From the NCBI RefSeq assembly GCF_000004825.1, contig NW_008805089.1:1394136-1458135 (forward strand): 64,000 bases of DNA. The letters are read 5' to 3'. The stretch's first letter is position 1; each line of letters opens with the position of its first letter. Origin of the DNA: Heterostelium album PN500. Lineage: Eukaryota > Evosea > Eumycetozoa > Acytosteliales > Acytosteliaceae. The notes below the pieces were generated by a model. It was not told the DNA's origin. It worked only from the letters and a program-made list of their open reading frames with translations, and did no database searches. This document shows, in pieces, positions 14,234-25,324 of this stretch. The position numbers were made by a program, and so were the translations under genes.

Positions 14234-15415
14234 ATGAGAAGACTTTCTATTCAAATTATTATTTTATTATTTTTATTATTGTTAATCAATTTAATTTTAT
14301 TAAAGAAAATTCAATTCAATCCTACAACATCATTTGATAATATTAATAATAAAAAAGATAAAGATATAGATAAAATGAACCAAACTGCTGCAGCTGCAAA
14401 AAGAATATATTGGCCTATTGTATATAGTTATGATGATAATAACAAATATGATAATATACCTTGGAATAAATGTTTATTACATCATATGTCAATAGAAAAT
14501 ACGATAGGAATGATTAGAATTGAATTTGATAGAACCAACGGTAGATTAATACTTTCGAATCCTAAAGAACCTGTTAGACTGACGTCAGATCATCAAATTG
14601 AAACCTATACAACTTTATTTGCACATCCAAAGTCATGTCCATTCTCAACGTTATTACGATCAAATTCAGACAAACATAAACAATTACAACAAAATATAAC
14701 ATTATCATCACATACAATAAAAGTAAGTTGTCATGTTTTTGCAAAACAAATATGATAAAGTTTTATTAACATTTATATTTAGGTTGGTGTATCAATATTA
14801 ATAGAAGATGTATTTGGTAGAGTTTTCTTAACGAAACGTGCGAAATCAATGAGAATATTCCCTAGTGTATGGGTATTACCAGGTGGTCATATGGAGAAAG
14901 GAGAGACTATATTTGAGACTGCATTGCGTGAGTTGAAGGAAGAAACTGGTTTGGTATTGAGTGACTCGGCAGCCGATATCTCTGTGATTGGTGCATTCGA
15001 GAGTACCTTTCCACAGTATTTAGATGACGATAGATTACCTTCCGATCATCACGTTGTACTATTCACAAAGATTAAACTACATAGCGATATTAGTAATCTT
15101 CAAAAGGTGGAGTTGGAACCAGATGAAGTAGAGGTTGCAGCATGGGTACCTACATCATCATTAGCACATCTACTCACTGACATCAGCACTGGTAAAGATT
15201 TCGAATTAACAAAACATGATTACCAATCATTATACAATGACAACGACGATAGTTTAGAGAATGATTTTCAATCATTCTACCCAACAAACATTAAACACAA
15301 TCCTGATAACATTAATTTAAAACAATCATTTATAAATAGAATTGAAAAGATACCTGCTGCAACAACATTTATATTAAAACAATATTTAAATAGTAAAGTT
15401 AACAAAGTTGTTTAA
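14234..15415 (+). CDS. NUDT17-like Nudix hydrolase with N-terminal membrane anchor
   Basis: Predicted Mg-dependent nucleoside-diphosphate-X hydrolase. Exons 14234-14722 and 14783-15415 join in frame to 373 residues. The ATG at 14234 is the first in frame; the upstream codon at 14201 is TTG. Residues 6-28 are a strongly hydrophobic Ile/Leu stretch, a signal anchor. The Nudix box lies at about residues 197-220 and fits Gx5Ex7REUxEExGU completely (GGHMEKGE, then RELKEETGL). WVLPGGHME and the downstream EVEVAAWVP resemble NUDT17, whose substrates are acyl-CoA-like molecules or mRNA caps in animals. The anchored N-terminal half (about 160 residues) is poorly conserved. The 3' end is only 42 bp from the convergent transporter gene. 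Confidence 0.9.
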
Positions 15416-15457
15416 TAAAATAGTTATTTATTTATATTTGTATTTTTTTTTTTTTTT

Positions 15458-17152
15458 TTAATGAGCAACTATCATTGCTTTTTGACCTGGTTTTGTTATA
15501 AATGTTAATTTACCAAAGAATATTAATGTTACACCGATGTCAAAGACCCACATTGCTAGTAGCACAAGGAAAAGAGGGAAACGGTTACTCATTGTGAGTC
15601 CGTACGATGCCCAGAGTGGTCCGACGATACGAGCTAGCGAACCCATAAGCATCATGAAACCAGTTTGGAAACCTTGTTGTTCATCTTCACCAAAGATACG
15701 ATTCAGTAGTTTCGAGTAGAGCGAGTAGATCGAGGTGTTCTGCGTTGGTATACCAACGGTTGTGATTGCCACCGAGAGACAGAACTTCCAGAGGTCGACA
15801 TGACGGTTTGCCGGCACACCAAAGAAAATAAAGAGCATAGTTAAACCGGCACCGAGGAAACACTGACCAAACAGTACCAAAAATTTGTCTTGAATACCCA
15901 TATTGCTTGCTGCGACCGTTGCGAAAATGAATACAATGATCTCTGCCGAGACAACGGAATACATCACTGAGTTTGAGAGCGTTTTGAATCCATATTGTTC
16001 GGATGTCATCGGTGTAATCATTGTTTCCAACGCACCGAAAACAAAGTTTTGTACGAAATTGATTACGAAACATGTTAGAAGCGATGCATTCAGCAATTTC
16101 TTTAGGTTTGTCCAGAATGTTTCTTTGTCTTCCTTGTAGTTCATGGCACCGCCATTCGACTTGTGTATCTTACTGACTGATTTCGCAATCGATTTATAAT
16201 TGAAAGAGAGATGTGCACTTGCACTTGTGATTTGTGTAATCGATGCGTGCACATCTTCCTGGTTCGCTGCTTGTTGATTGCTGTTGTTGTAGTTGCTATT
16301 GCTGGACTGATAGATTTGTGAACCACCCATGTATCGGCCACTGCGATACAACGATGAACCGTTGAGTGCTCCGGAGCCTCCAGGTACAACCAGCGATTGT
16401 TTCTCTTCGTCGGTGGCGTCGGTCGATCCACGAGGTGGCTCCTTGAACCAAATGAATGAAATCAAACAACACAACAAGAAGAATGCCAACATGTATCCCG
16501 GACTGTTTAGTGGGGTGACTTTCATTTCGAAACTCTTTATCTTTATAGTGAAATTGGTGACCGACAGCAGCAAATTGAAAGCGGGACCGGCCACCAAACC
16601 GATTGCGTTAATTCCGTTGATCTTTCCCATGTACCGAGTTCTCTGTTCTTTGGTGGTGATGGCGGCTATATAGCTGTTGGTGAGCGCCATGTTGGAACTA
16701 CCGATACCGGCAATGACACGACCCATTACAATCATGATTGGATTGATTGCAGTTGCGTAAATAATATTTCCAATGATTCCAATCATGATACACACAGAGA
16801 TTGCCTCTCTGATTGTTCGCTTGTCCGCCCAGATACCGACGATCGGGAGGAATACCAGCTGTGTCAAACTGAATCCAGACAGTGCCCAACCCAAATATGA
16901 ATCGCTCTGACTCTCACTGCTATCGCTACTATTACTTATATGTCCATGAAAATGGCTATCTTTTGAAATAATAAATTCATTGATCGATGGCATAACAATT
17001 CCATACTCTACATTTGCAATGAAACCAACCGCCATAATACTTATCATACTAATCCAATGAATTGGTTTTTCAGGTTCAACTTCAACCACTTCATCTTTAA
17101 TCAAAGGTGTTTTATCATCTTGATTAATTGATATATTTTCTTCTTCCGCCAT
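15458..17152 (-). CDS. MFS transporter, MFSD8/CLN7-like
   Basis: Single-exon membrane protein of 564 residues with about 12 hydrophobic segments in two six-helix bundles. It starts MAEEENISINQDDKTPLI with an acidic tail that includes a dileucine-like EVVEVE/PLI context, as in lysosome-sorted carriers. The first bundle has GWALSGFSLTQLVFLPIVG, then WADKR (the MFS A-motif loop) and GRVIAGIGSSNMALTNSY. A Ser/Asn/Gln-rich cytoplasmic loop of about 110 residues (about 235-345) separates the bundles. The pattern resembles MFSD8/CLN7 and dictyostelid relatives, which are lysosomal chloride or solute carriers. The substrate is not deducible from sequence, and SPX-less MFS relatives are an alternative. 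Confidence 0.85.
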   Translation of the reverse strand: MAEEENISINQDDKTPLIKDEVVEVEPEKPIHWISMISIMAVGFIANVEYGIVMPSINEFIISKDSHFHGHISNSSDSSESQSDSYLGWALSGFSLTQLVFLPIVGIWADKRTIREAISVCIMIGIIGNIIYATAINPIMIVMGRVIAGIGSSNMALTNSYIAAITTKEQRTRYMGKINGINAIGLVAGPAFNLLLSVTNFTIKIKSFEMKVTPLNSPGYMLAFFLLCCLISFIWFKEPPRGSTDATDEEKQSLVVPGGSGALNGSSLYRSGRYMGGSQIYQSSNSNYNNSNQQAANQEDVHASITQITSASAHLSFNYKSIAKSVSKIHKSNGGAMNYKEDKETFWTNLKKLLNASLLTCFVINFVQNFVFGALETMITPMTSEQYGFKTLSNSVMYSVVSAEIIVFIFATVAASNMGIQDKFLVLFGQCFLGAGLTMLFIFFGVPANRHVDLWKFCLSVAITTVGIPTQNTSIYSLYSKLLNRIFGEDEQQGFQTGFMMLMGSLARIVGPLWASYGLTMSNRFPLFLVLLAMWVFDIGVTLIFFGKLTFITKPGQKAMIVAH

Positions 17153-17841
17153 AAAAAAAAAATTATATATAATACTTATACTGAAAAAATTAAAGTTGGA
17201 AATATATAATAATAAATAATAAAAAATAAATAATTTTTATAAATACATTAAAAAGATAGAGTTCAATTTGATCGGATTATTATTTTATTGTGTATAACAA
17301 TTAGCAAAAAAGCATTGATCTAAATTTGATTATTTAAAAAAAAAATTAAAAAAAAATAAATAATATTAAATTGGAATTGTAAAGTGAAAAATTTAATAGA
17401 ACGATCTAAATCCTAAGCAGATTTTTTATTCAACCAACACCAATCCCTAAAAAAAAAAAAAAAAAAAAAGAAATAGAAAATTTTTGTTGTAGGAAGTTAA
17501 AACGGCGAAATGAAATGCATTTCAAAAATCATCAAAATGAGAAAAATGACCTCATTGTGGTGCCAATAAAAATCACTTCAAAGCCAAAATACCATCCAAC
17601 TCTGAAACGAAAAAAAAAAAAGAAAAATACGAAAAAACAAACTTGTTAATTTTTTTTTCTTTTAAAATCAATTAGATTGTTTTTGAATAATCATGATTTG
17701 CATTAATAAAAAAAAATAAAAAAATAAATATTAAGATAATTATTAAGAAATTTATTTATTCTTTATTTTAGTAAAAATAAAATAATTATTTATTTATTTA
17801 TTTAATTTATATATATGTTTTTAACGAAATTTTTATTTATT
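17153..17841. other. Intergenic, upstream of the MFS gene
   Basis: 689 bp with A-runs (one over 20 nt near 17450-17469) and a 12-bp palindrome GAAATGCATTTC at 17512-17523. No ORF or RNA gene is recognised. It probably holds the transporter promoter and the 3' UTR of the BTB gene. Confidence 0.55.
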
Positions 17842-19965
17842 TTAACCCCATTGACTTGTAAGATCAACCAACATTACAAAACTATCACCATAATGAGTAT
17901 ATTTATCTTTTTGAAGAGCTTCTAAACTAATGAAACGAGGCCAACCCCATGCACTGTCAAAGCCTTCTTCAAACATCTTTTTGTAGTTGAATTCGATGGA
18001 GTCTTGGAATCTGAAACCAATGATACTAGCGGATACACTGATAGCCAGTGGCTTTGTAATCTTTTGACCGAATGCCAAGTATACAGCGAGTTGACCCTTT
18101 TCTCTTTCTTTTAATTGTACAAAAAATTCTCTATCCTTAAAGGTGAATCTCTCCAAGTTTGCAGGTAGTTTAATATCTTTCTTGATACGATAAAGGAATT
18201 GATTGGAGGTCTGTCCAAACTCTTGAGTGAAAGGGTTCAACGCTATCACTTCATTGGTAACTTGTGGTGCATCAAAAGGTTGACTTATACCCATCAAAAA
18301 TTCCAAAGGATATGCACGTTTTCTTAGATTACGTGGTCTTCTATAATGATATCCCAAGAATTGAAAAGCTTCTCCTCTATTTGCTCTAATAATTCCCTAA
18401 ATTTATAGAAACAAACAAATTAATATCAAAATGAATTTATCTACATATATATATATATAGTTACTCTTAATAAATTTGTAATATCTTTTTCAGATATAAT
18501 ATGTAAATTATCTAATCTTTCAAAAGCTTCTCCAATATTCATATTTTCCCATCTAATCAAAGGTAATAATTTATTTAATAGATTTCTATCTATAGTTTCA
18601 TCATATTCATCTACTTGTTCATCCCTATTAAGATAAAAAAGAAAGAAGAGTTTAATAAATATAACTTTATATATTCTTATTATTTATAACTTACTGTTCA
18701 GCAAAATAATAATCATCATTTGCACTATCTTCTTTATCATCATCATCAGTGAAATCATCGTCATCATAATCACTTTCATCATTTGCATCGGAACCAGAAA
18801 ATGATTCACCGGTTTCACTGTGAGAATCTGTTCTATTCATGTCACCGGTTTCCTTTTCGTGAATTGAACCTCGACGACTACTACATCTACTACTACTGCA
18901 ACTACCGGTTGATTCACCATCGTCATGAGATCGTCTGCTACGATCGCTATAGCTCATACTATTACGTTTACCACTGTTACTAAGAGTATTGTTGTCTTTT
19001 GCTTGCGAGGATGTTGCGGTTGCCGGACTGTTGACACGACACCAATCGACTACACACTCTAATATATCGAGTTCCTCCATACGCAAACCATCGTTTCTCA
19101 GCATATCGCACACCGTCTTCTCGGACATCACCATAAAGAGATCGCTATAGAGTATCATCGATGCGTATTGAATGATGAATGCACGCAGATGCGGGTGAAT
19201 ACTCTCGATCGATATCATGTTGCGATTGGCCGAATCCCAGAGCTGAAGAGCTCCGTCAATGTCTGGCTTTGCCATGTAGGCGTTGGCCGACTTGGTCATG
19301 ATGCCAAGCGCCAACTCCTTGCCACGATTCAAACCGAGCAGATCACAGTAGTTGTAGATCGAACCGATGATACGTATATCAAAGTCCAAGTCCAATATAC
19401 CAATACAAATATAACGTAAAACAATATAGAATACATCGGGTTCAACACCTTCGAGAGTGATCTCCTTGACGCTCGACTCTTTCATACTACCTGTAAACAT
19501 TGCCTTAAAGTACTCGCTTCTCGAAACCAACATGATCTTACTGGCAAAGAACCGTCTGCCTTTGACACGAAATATTACATCGCTAAAAGGTGGTGGTTGA
19601 TCGGTATCACCCAACAACGTACCAAACGTATTTGTCAGATCTTTTGCCAACTTGAATATATCTTCATCTGTTGATCCAGAATCTTCTGTACCTGAACTAA
19701 ATGTAATTGGTGATCTACTTAATTGAAATTCATTTGATGATTCTAATTAAAATAAATAAAATGATTAATTAAACCATATATTAATTAAAATAAATTTTGA
19801 TTATTTTTCAAACAACTTACTTAGATTCGTTTTTTTAATATTGGATTTTGAACCATTAAATGATATTCTCCTATTAAAAAATAAATATTAAATAAATAAT
19901 CTTATTATTAATTTGAATGTTAATTATTTTTTTTTTGTTACTTACATTGCTGATTCAAGTTCCAT
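17842..19965 (-). CDS. BTB-BACK protein with C-terminal MATH-like domain
   Basis: Likely Cullin-3 substrate adaptor. Five exons (19965-19946, 19870-19821, 19742-18695, 18624-18465, 18396-17842) join in frame to 610 residues, starting MELESAMRISFNG. The BTB domain begins at about residue 75 (FSDVIFRVKGRRFFASK) and runs to about 175. A BACK-like helical region follows (SANAYMAKPDIDG to VVDWCRV). Next comes a Ser/Arg then Asp/Glu-rich linker (about 265-375), a short helical exon (IDRNLLNKLLPLIRWENM, BACK end) and a C-terminal part whose AWGWPRFISLEAL...DSFVMLVDL matches the last strands of MATH/TRAF domains. In animals SPOP-type proteins have MATH before BTB; here the order is reversed. The MATH assignment rests on the final 50 residues and is tentative. 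Confidence 0.85.
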
Positions 19966-22043
19966 TTACAATAAATTATTTGATTTACAATAGATTGTAA
20001 ATATATATATATATATTAATAAATAAATAATAATAATGACTAGTTATATTATAGTAATAAAAATTTTTTTAAAAAAAGAAACAAAATATTTGAATTATAT
20101 ATTATATAATGATTATATTTGTAAGTTATTAGGTATTTTAATTTATTTATAAATATAATTATATTTAATTTGTTTGATTGTGGTGATCGTGGTAAGTTTT
20201 GAAAATACCTTTTATTTATAAATGATAGGAGGGGGTAGGGTAGTGGTTTGGTTTAAATTTATTTTGTTTTGAATGGAAATTGAAATTATTTAGATTTGAG
20301 ATTATAAGATGGAATTGATGGATAAAAAGATATAGATGCTTGGTTGGTTGGTTAAATGATTATATTAAAAATGATAATTTGGATAATAGATATAATTATT
20401 ATATTTAGAAATATTGAATGAATGAATGTATGGATGAAATGTTATTGTTGAAATCTAAAGAGTTAAAAAACAAAGTTGGTTTTAATTCTATTCTATTCTA
20501 TTTTTGAAAGTAACTAAATCTAAATATCAAAGTTATAATAAAATTTTGGTTTTTGGAAATTGAATAAAAAGAAATAATAATTATTAAATTTGATGATGAT
20601 GAATTCACATCACATTTATTGGTTTTGTTTGTTTTTAATTTATTTTTATGATTTTTGTAATTAATTGGGTGTTTATTGCTATGTTGTTGTTGTTGTAGTA
20701 CTACTATTAGTATTTTTATTTTATTATTAATTTGTTATTGTTATTTTGTTTTTGTTGTTGTTGTTGTTTTTGGTTGCCTTTGTGTGTGTGTGTGTGTATG
20801 TGTGTTTGTTTAATATATATATATATATATATTTGTGTGTGTGGTCAAATTTTTAATGTAATAAATGGATTCATCTCACATATCCTTTATTTTTATTTAA
20901 TCATTTCAGATAGTTTGTCATACTATTATTTAAACACGACAATTGTGAGTTATTATTGTGATATGTTAAAAATACATTATTTTTTTTTTATTCATTAATT
21001 ATTATTGTTTTTCTCACAATCAAACCCAGAGGTTAATTAATGTTGTGACCTCGTGATATGAATGTGTGTTTTTTTTTTATCTAATTGACAATAGACAATC
21101 TGACTGTTCTTTTTTTAATTTTTTTCTATTGACATATATCCTTTTTTCAAAAAGACTCGTAATAATAACTAGTGTGGTTGTTGTTTTAGATGTCTGTTTA
21201 AATCACTGTATACAATGTCATTATACATAAAAATATTATTGAATAGTATTTGTTTTATCATTTTAAAAAATAAAAAAAGTATTTATAGATAGAGAATTGT
21301 TTTGTGATGTGTTGTTTTTTTATGTGTTTAGCTGTGATTGTTGTGTGTTTATAAATGATTAGTGAGTGGTGTGTGTGTGTGAGTAAGAGTGTGTGTTTAA
21401 AAAAAAAAAAAAAAACAAAAGATAGGAAATAAATTAAAGTATATTCCTGATAATCATCGAAATAAAGATCGATTTCTATTAAATTACAATTAATTTACCG
21501 GTAGGGTTATCACTATTGTAGTAGTATAAAGATGTAATCATCATTGTGATAATCCATTAAAGTATGTATGTCAGAAGTAGTGGTAACATTGTGTTACTCT
21601 CTTATCGATAACAGAATCTATTTTGTTGTTTTTATTAATGGATTACTTAATAAACAAGTAAAAATTTGAAACGAAACGAAATTAAACTATTAGAAAATGA
21701 ATAACATTAAAAAATATAATAGACTACAATTTAATAAAATGATGAATGCATTAATATTTTGACATTAATTACAAATAGAATATCTCATCGTACAATCTAT
21801 AGGTAAATCATATGAAAAAGAGGTAGAATCCCTTTGCAAATTGAAATCAATTGAAAAGATCTCCAAATATCCAAATTTCCAACCGAATCTGATTCAGATA
21901 TAATAATATATCTTGTCAATATTTGTTTAAATTTATATAATATTACACAATCTTTTACAAAAAAATGATCACAATTCAAAAATATTATTATTTTTTTATT
22001 ATTAATAATATTATATTTATTTTCTTTTTTTTTCTCTATTTAT
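19966..22043. other. Long intergenic region (2.1 kb)
   Basis: No convincing coding sequence. It holds the BTB gene promoter (divergent side) and T-rich tracts. There is a TG microsatellite at about 20779-20810 next to an AT run (about 20814-20831) and another short TG patch at about 21370-21405. ORFs here are homopolymer artefacts. A minus-strand stretch at 21797-21979 (NLDIWRSFQLISIC...) has ordinary composition but no recognisable family. Confidence 0.55.
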
Positions 22044-23750
22044 TTAATTATCTTGTAAAATAAATTTAGAACCTTGTAATGCAATGATCATTGTTGGTGA
22101 ATTTGTGTTTACTGTTGCGATGGATGGCATTACAGATGCGTCGATGACACGAACATTTCTAGTTCCCTTTAGTTTGAGATGTGGATCGAGTGGAGTGGTT
22201 GGATCATTCCATTTACCCATTCTAATTGAAGCATGTGGATGGAAATCACCTGAACCTCTACTTCTTGCATAGGCTTCGATTGATGCATCGTCTTGACCGA
22301 GATTGGTTAACTCTGGTTGACTTGCATCTACGATACCCATTTGAACGAGTTTATCTTGAATTCTACGACATTCTTTGATACCATCAATCAAAATTTGAAC
22401 ATCGCTTTCAGTTGTCAAAAAGTTGTTGTTGATCAATGGTTGGATGGCGGCACCGGTTGCATCGACATTCTTTAGCTGTACTCTTCCAACACTGGTGGCA
22501 TTGACAAGCTCGACTGGACAATCGAAACGGACTTGACCAGGACCATAGTAAACAAAGTTCAAACCCAAAATGAAATCGTGTTCTGTCTTGTTTTGTTTGG
22601 TACCGAAATAGAGGAATCCATCGGTGATTGAATATCTATAGAGATCACTTGCAGTCAAGTTTGCAGCAATGTTTGATACTACAGGCTTTCCTGTGAATGG
22701 TAAATAGATGTGATCTAATAAACCTTCACCAACATTTGGTGAGTTGATAACCGGTGTAATACCTGCTTGCAATAGCTTTGAGGGATTACCAACACCACTT
22801 GCTTGCAAAAGAACCGGTGATTCAAAAGCACCTAAACTAAGAATAATCTCTTTGTTGATTCTAACGTTTCTAATCTTTCCAGTTCCAACATCTCTTAATC
22901 TAACGGAAACAGCTCTATTTCCATTGAATTGAATCTTTTCAGCACGATGATAGACTAGAACATCTAAATTCTTACGATTGGCTGCAATTGGATCAATATA
23001 ATTTGAATAACTTGTTTCTCTTCTTTGGACGGTGATGTTGTCTGGTTTGGACATTGATACTCTGTTGGTCAAACCATTCAAATTACCAACATAGACATCT
23101 GGGACGTATGGTACACCAATGGCGGTAACTGCACTCTTTATCTCTGGAAGAAGAGCTCTGTTTTCATCCATCTTTCTAAAGTAAAACTTTGAACGAAGCT
23201 CTGGAATGTGTTTGGCGGCAACATTGTTCCAACCCCATTCACTCTCACCGGTTTGATCGGCCCAACGATTATACATATGTTTATCTCCAACAACAAGAAC
23301 CATACCATTGTGTGCATTACAACCACCAGTTACTTTAGCTCTCAACAGTGACATAGTACGGTTATTACAACCTGGTTCAGGAGCAGTGAAAAATGCTCTA
23401 GATACAACAGGCTCTGGATTAATAAGAAAATGTGGTACCCAATCTTTTGGATCCCAAATCCATGGATGTTGAGCAACTAAAATAAATTTAAAATTAATTA
23501 TTTATTTACAAGTTAACATTTATAATATAAATATTTTTTTTATTTTTATGTATTACTTACAACCACCTTCTTCAACTAATAATACCGAATTTCTTTTATT
23601 TTCAGATAGTTTATTTGCAACAATTGATCCTGCTGTACCTGCTCCAAGAACAATATAATCATAGTCATCATCATAAAATTCATCATCACCATTAATGAAT
23701 TGAATGACTACAAGTATACAAATAATTTTAAATAAATTATTATATTTCAT
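22044..23750 (-). CDS. Secreted GMC-family FAD oxidoreductase (choline/glucose dehydrogenase-like)
   Basis: FAD-dependent alcohol oxidoreductase. Exon 1 is 23750-23561 and exon 2 is 23476-22044, giving 540 residues. The start is the ATG at 23750; an upstream in-frame extension begins at a non-ATG codon. Residues 1-21 are a typical signal peptide (MKYNNLFKIICILVVIQFING) with likely cleavage before DDE, so the enzyme is secreted or lumenal. The FAD-binding motif VLGAGTAGS follows at about 32, then TGGCNAHNGM (the GMC PROSITE region 1 equivalent), a second signature near GAFESPVLLQASGVG, and the C-terminal active-site pair: His in FHPHASIRMG and Asn in ATVNTNSPTM. Length and order are normal for GMC enzymes. 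The substrate is unknown. No neighbour suggests a pathway. Confidence 0.93.
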
Positions 23751-24739
23751 TTTCTTTTTTTTAAATAAATAAATATAGAAAGAGTTTGAGTAAAATAGGA
23801 TAGCTAGAATGAGACATGTTTTCTTTTTATTGTAAAAAAAGTTGAACAAACGAAAAAAAGTTTTAAAATATATTGTTGTTCTGATAATTCAATCAAAATT
23901 AAAAGACAAATCAATTTGGTAAGGTGAATCTTTTTTTGGAGATTCTCAATAATAGTACATAGACACAAAAATCCAACACAATTTTTTCAATTTTTGGGGT
24001 TATTTTTTTTGAAAATTATTTAGTTAATTTCATTTGTAAAATGGTCATCATCAATACGCAATTCAATTTGAGATAAATAATGAATAAAATAAACACAACT
24101 CAAAATAATAATATATAATCTGTAAAGAAATTGATATAATACTTGTTTTTAGAATTATACTTTAAATTAAACTAATAGGAATATTATATCAATTTCTGAT
24201 GGGAATAATAAAAAAAATAGAACATCACAAAAAAATAGTTTGATGAACTCCCGAAAGAGCAAAGTTGTGCTGATGACCTATTTTTTTTTTTAGACGACAA
24301 AAAAATTTGTTGGAACCTACTTTTTTTTGAAATAAAAATTTTTATTTTAATTGTAGTCTTTTTTATTATATTTTTTATAAAAGTAAATGTTATAGTTATT
24401 TAGAAATATAAAAAAAAGATTATCATAATATTAAATAAAAGAAATTATTTGTTATCGTTCAAAAACTATTTTTTTTGTATACCATGGTTTTTTTATTTTC
24501 AAAAAAAAATTGATTTTTTTAAATAAAATATCTAAATTTATCAAGATATCTAACAGAAAGTGATCGAGTGTTTAAACAAAAATAAATAAATAAATTATTA
24601 TTTCATTAAAGAGGTGATTATTATTAATAAGAGATCAGTAAGTGATCATTTCGATTTGTAATTAACTTTGGTATAATTATAAACTAACAAACAATAAATA
24701 TAGTATGTTTATATTAATATTTATATTAACAAGATAATA
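23751..24739. other. Intergenic, upstream of the GMC oxidoreductase
   Basis: About 1 kb of AT-rich DNA. It contains a perfect 15-bp inverted repeat (24126-24140 / 24183-24197) and a small C/D-box-like hairpin near 24235-24290. No ORF is supported. Confidence 0.55.
24126..24197. repeat. Perfect 15-bp inverted repeat, 42-bp spacer
   Basis: AGAAATTGATATAAT at 24126-24140 is exactly reverse-complemented at 24183-24197. This is a possible hairpin or short transposon relic. It lies upstream of the GMC gene. Confidence 0.7.
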
Positions 24740-25110
24740 ATTTGAGTATGGAAGAACCAACTGAATATATATCAGATGATTGATAATATTGTTTTTTCAT
24801 TGCTTCCTATTTGTTTTATTAAGTTTAGAGCAATAAGGATTTCTAAAAGTTGTACAATAAATTCCAAAATAGTGCTTCAACTAATATTCTATTTTTACGC
24901 ATGTACAAGTTGTTTGATAATTTATCATATTATTGGCATTTCTAAAGTTATTACACACTCTCATTTCTATCAGTATAATAATGATATGTTTGAGTAAGAT
25001 CACGACCTTTACAATATTCAGTGATAATATAAAAGCTCTTATTATCTCTGTCATAATGATCAACAAGTTGAACAAACCTTTTGATTTCCTTTGAGAAGTT
25101 GCATTGCTTT
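24740..25110 (-). pseudogene. Decayed protein-kinase fragment (relative of the Fnk gene next door)
   Basis: Minus-strand translation gives a kinase hinge (VQLVDHYDRDNKSFYI then ITEYCKGRDL, about 25075-25000) and further downstream DIYSVGSSILKLLS (about 24785-24745), equivalent to DLYSVGSTILRLLS in the neighbouring kinase. The nucleotide alignment with the kinase at 26100-26720 is visible, for example the CAATATTC and GAACCAAC...GAATATA words. In-frame stops and frame changes between the pieces show it is dead. It is a tandem duplicate, located just downstream (3') of its relative. Confidence 0.8.
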
Positions 25111-25324
25111 GACTTTATTGATTGATCGATTAAAACTTTTCATATTGTCTAATATGTTAAAACATATCATATACTGCTCCCATCAAAGAACTCAATTAAA
25201 AGAAAGTAGAGTTGGTGGAGATAATCCTCTGTTTGTTTCTGATACCAATTAAAAATAGAGTCAAAACTTTAAAACAACTTATAATAAATTTAACATTAGT
25301 AGATGTCAAGTTTAAACTCTTTTT

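Noticed and set aside
20732-20998. Cys/Phe/Val-rich ORF
   Set aside because: It encodes TTG/TG/AT microsatellites and has no coding character.
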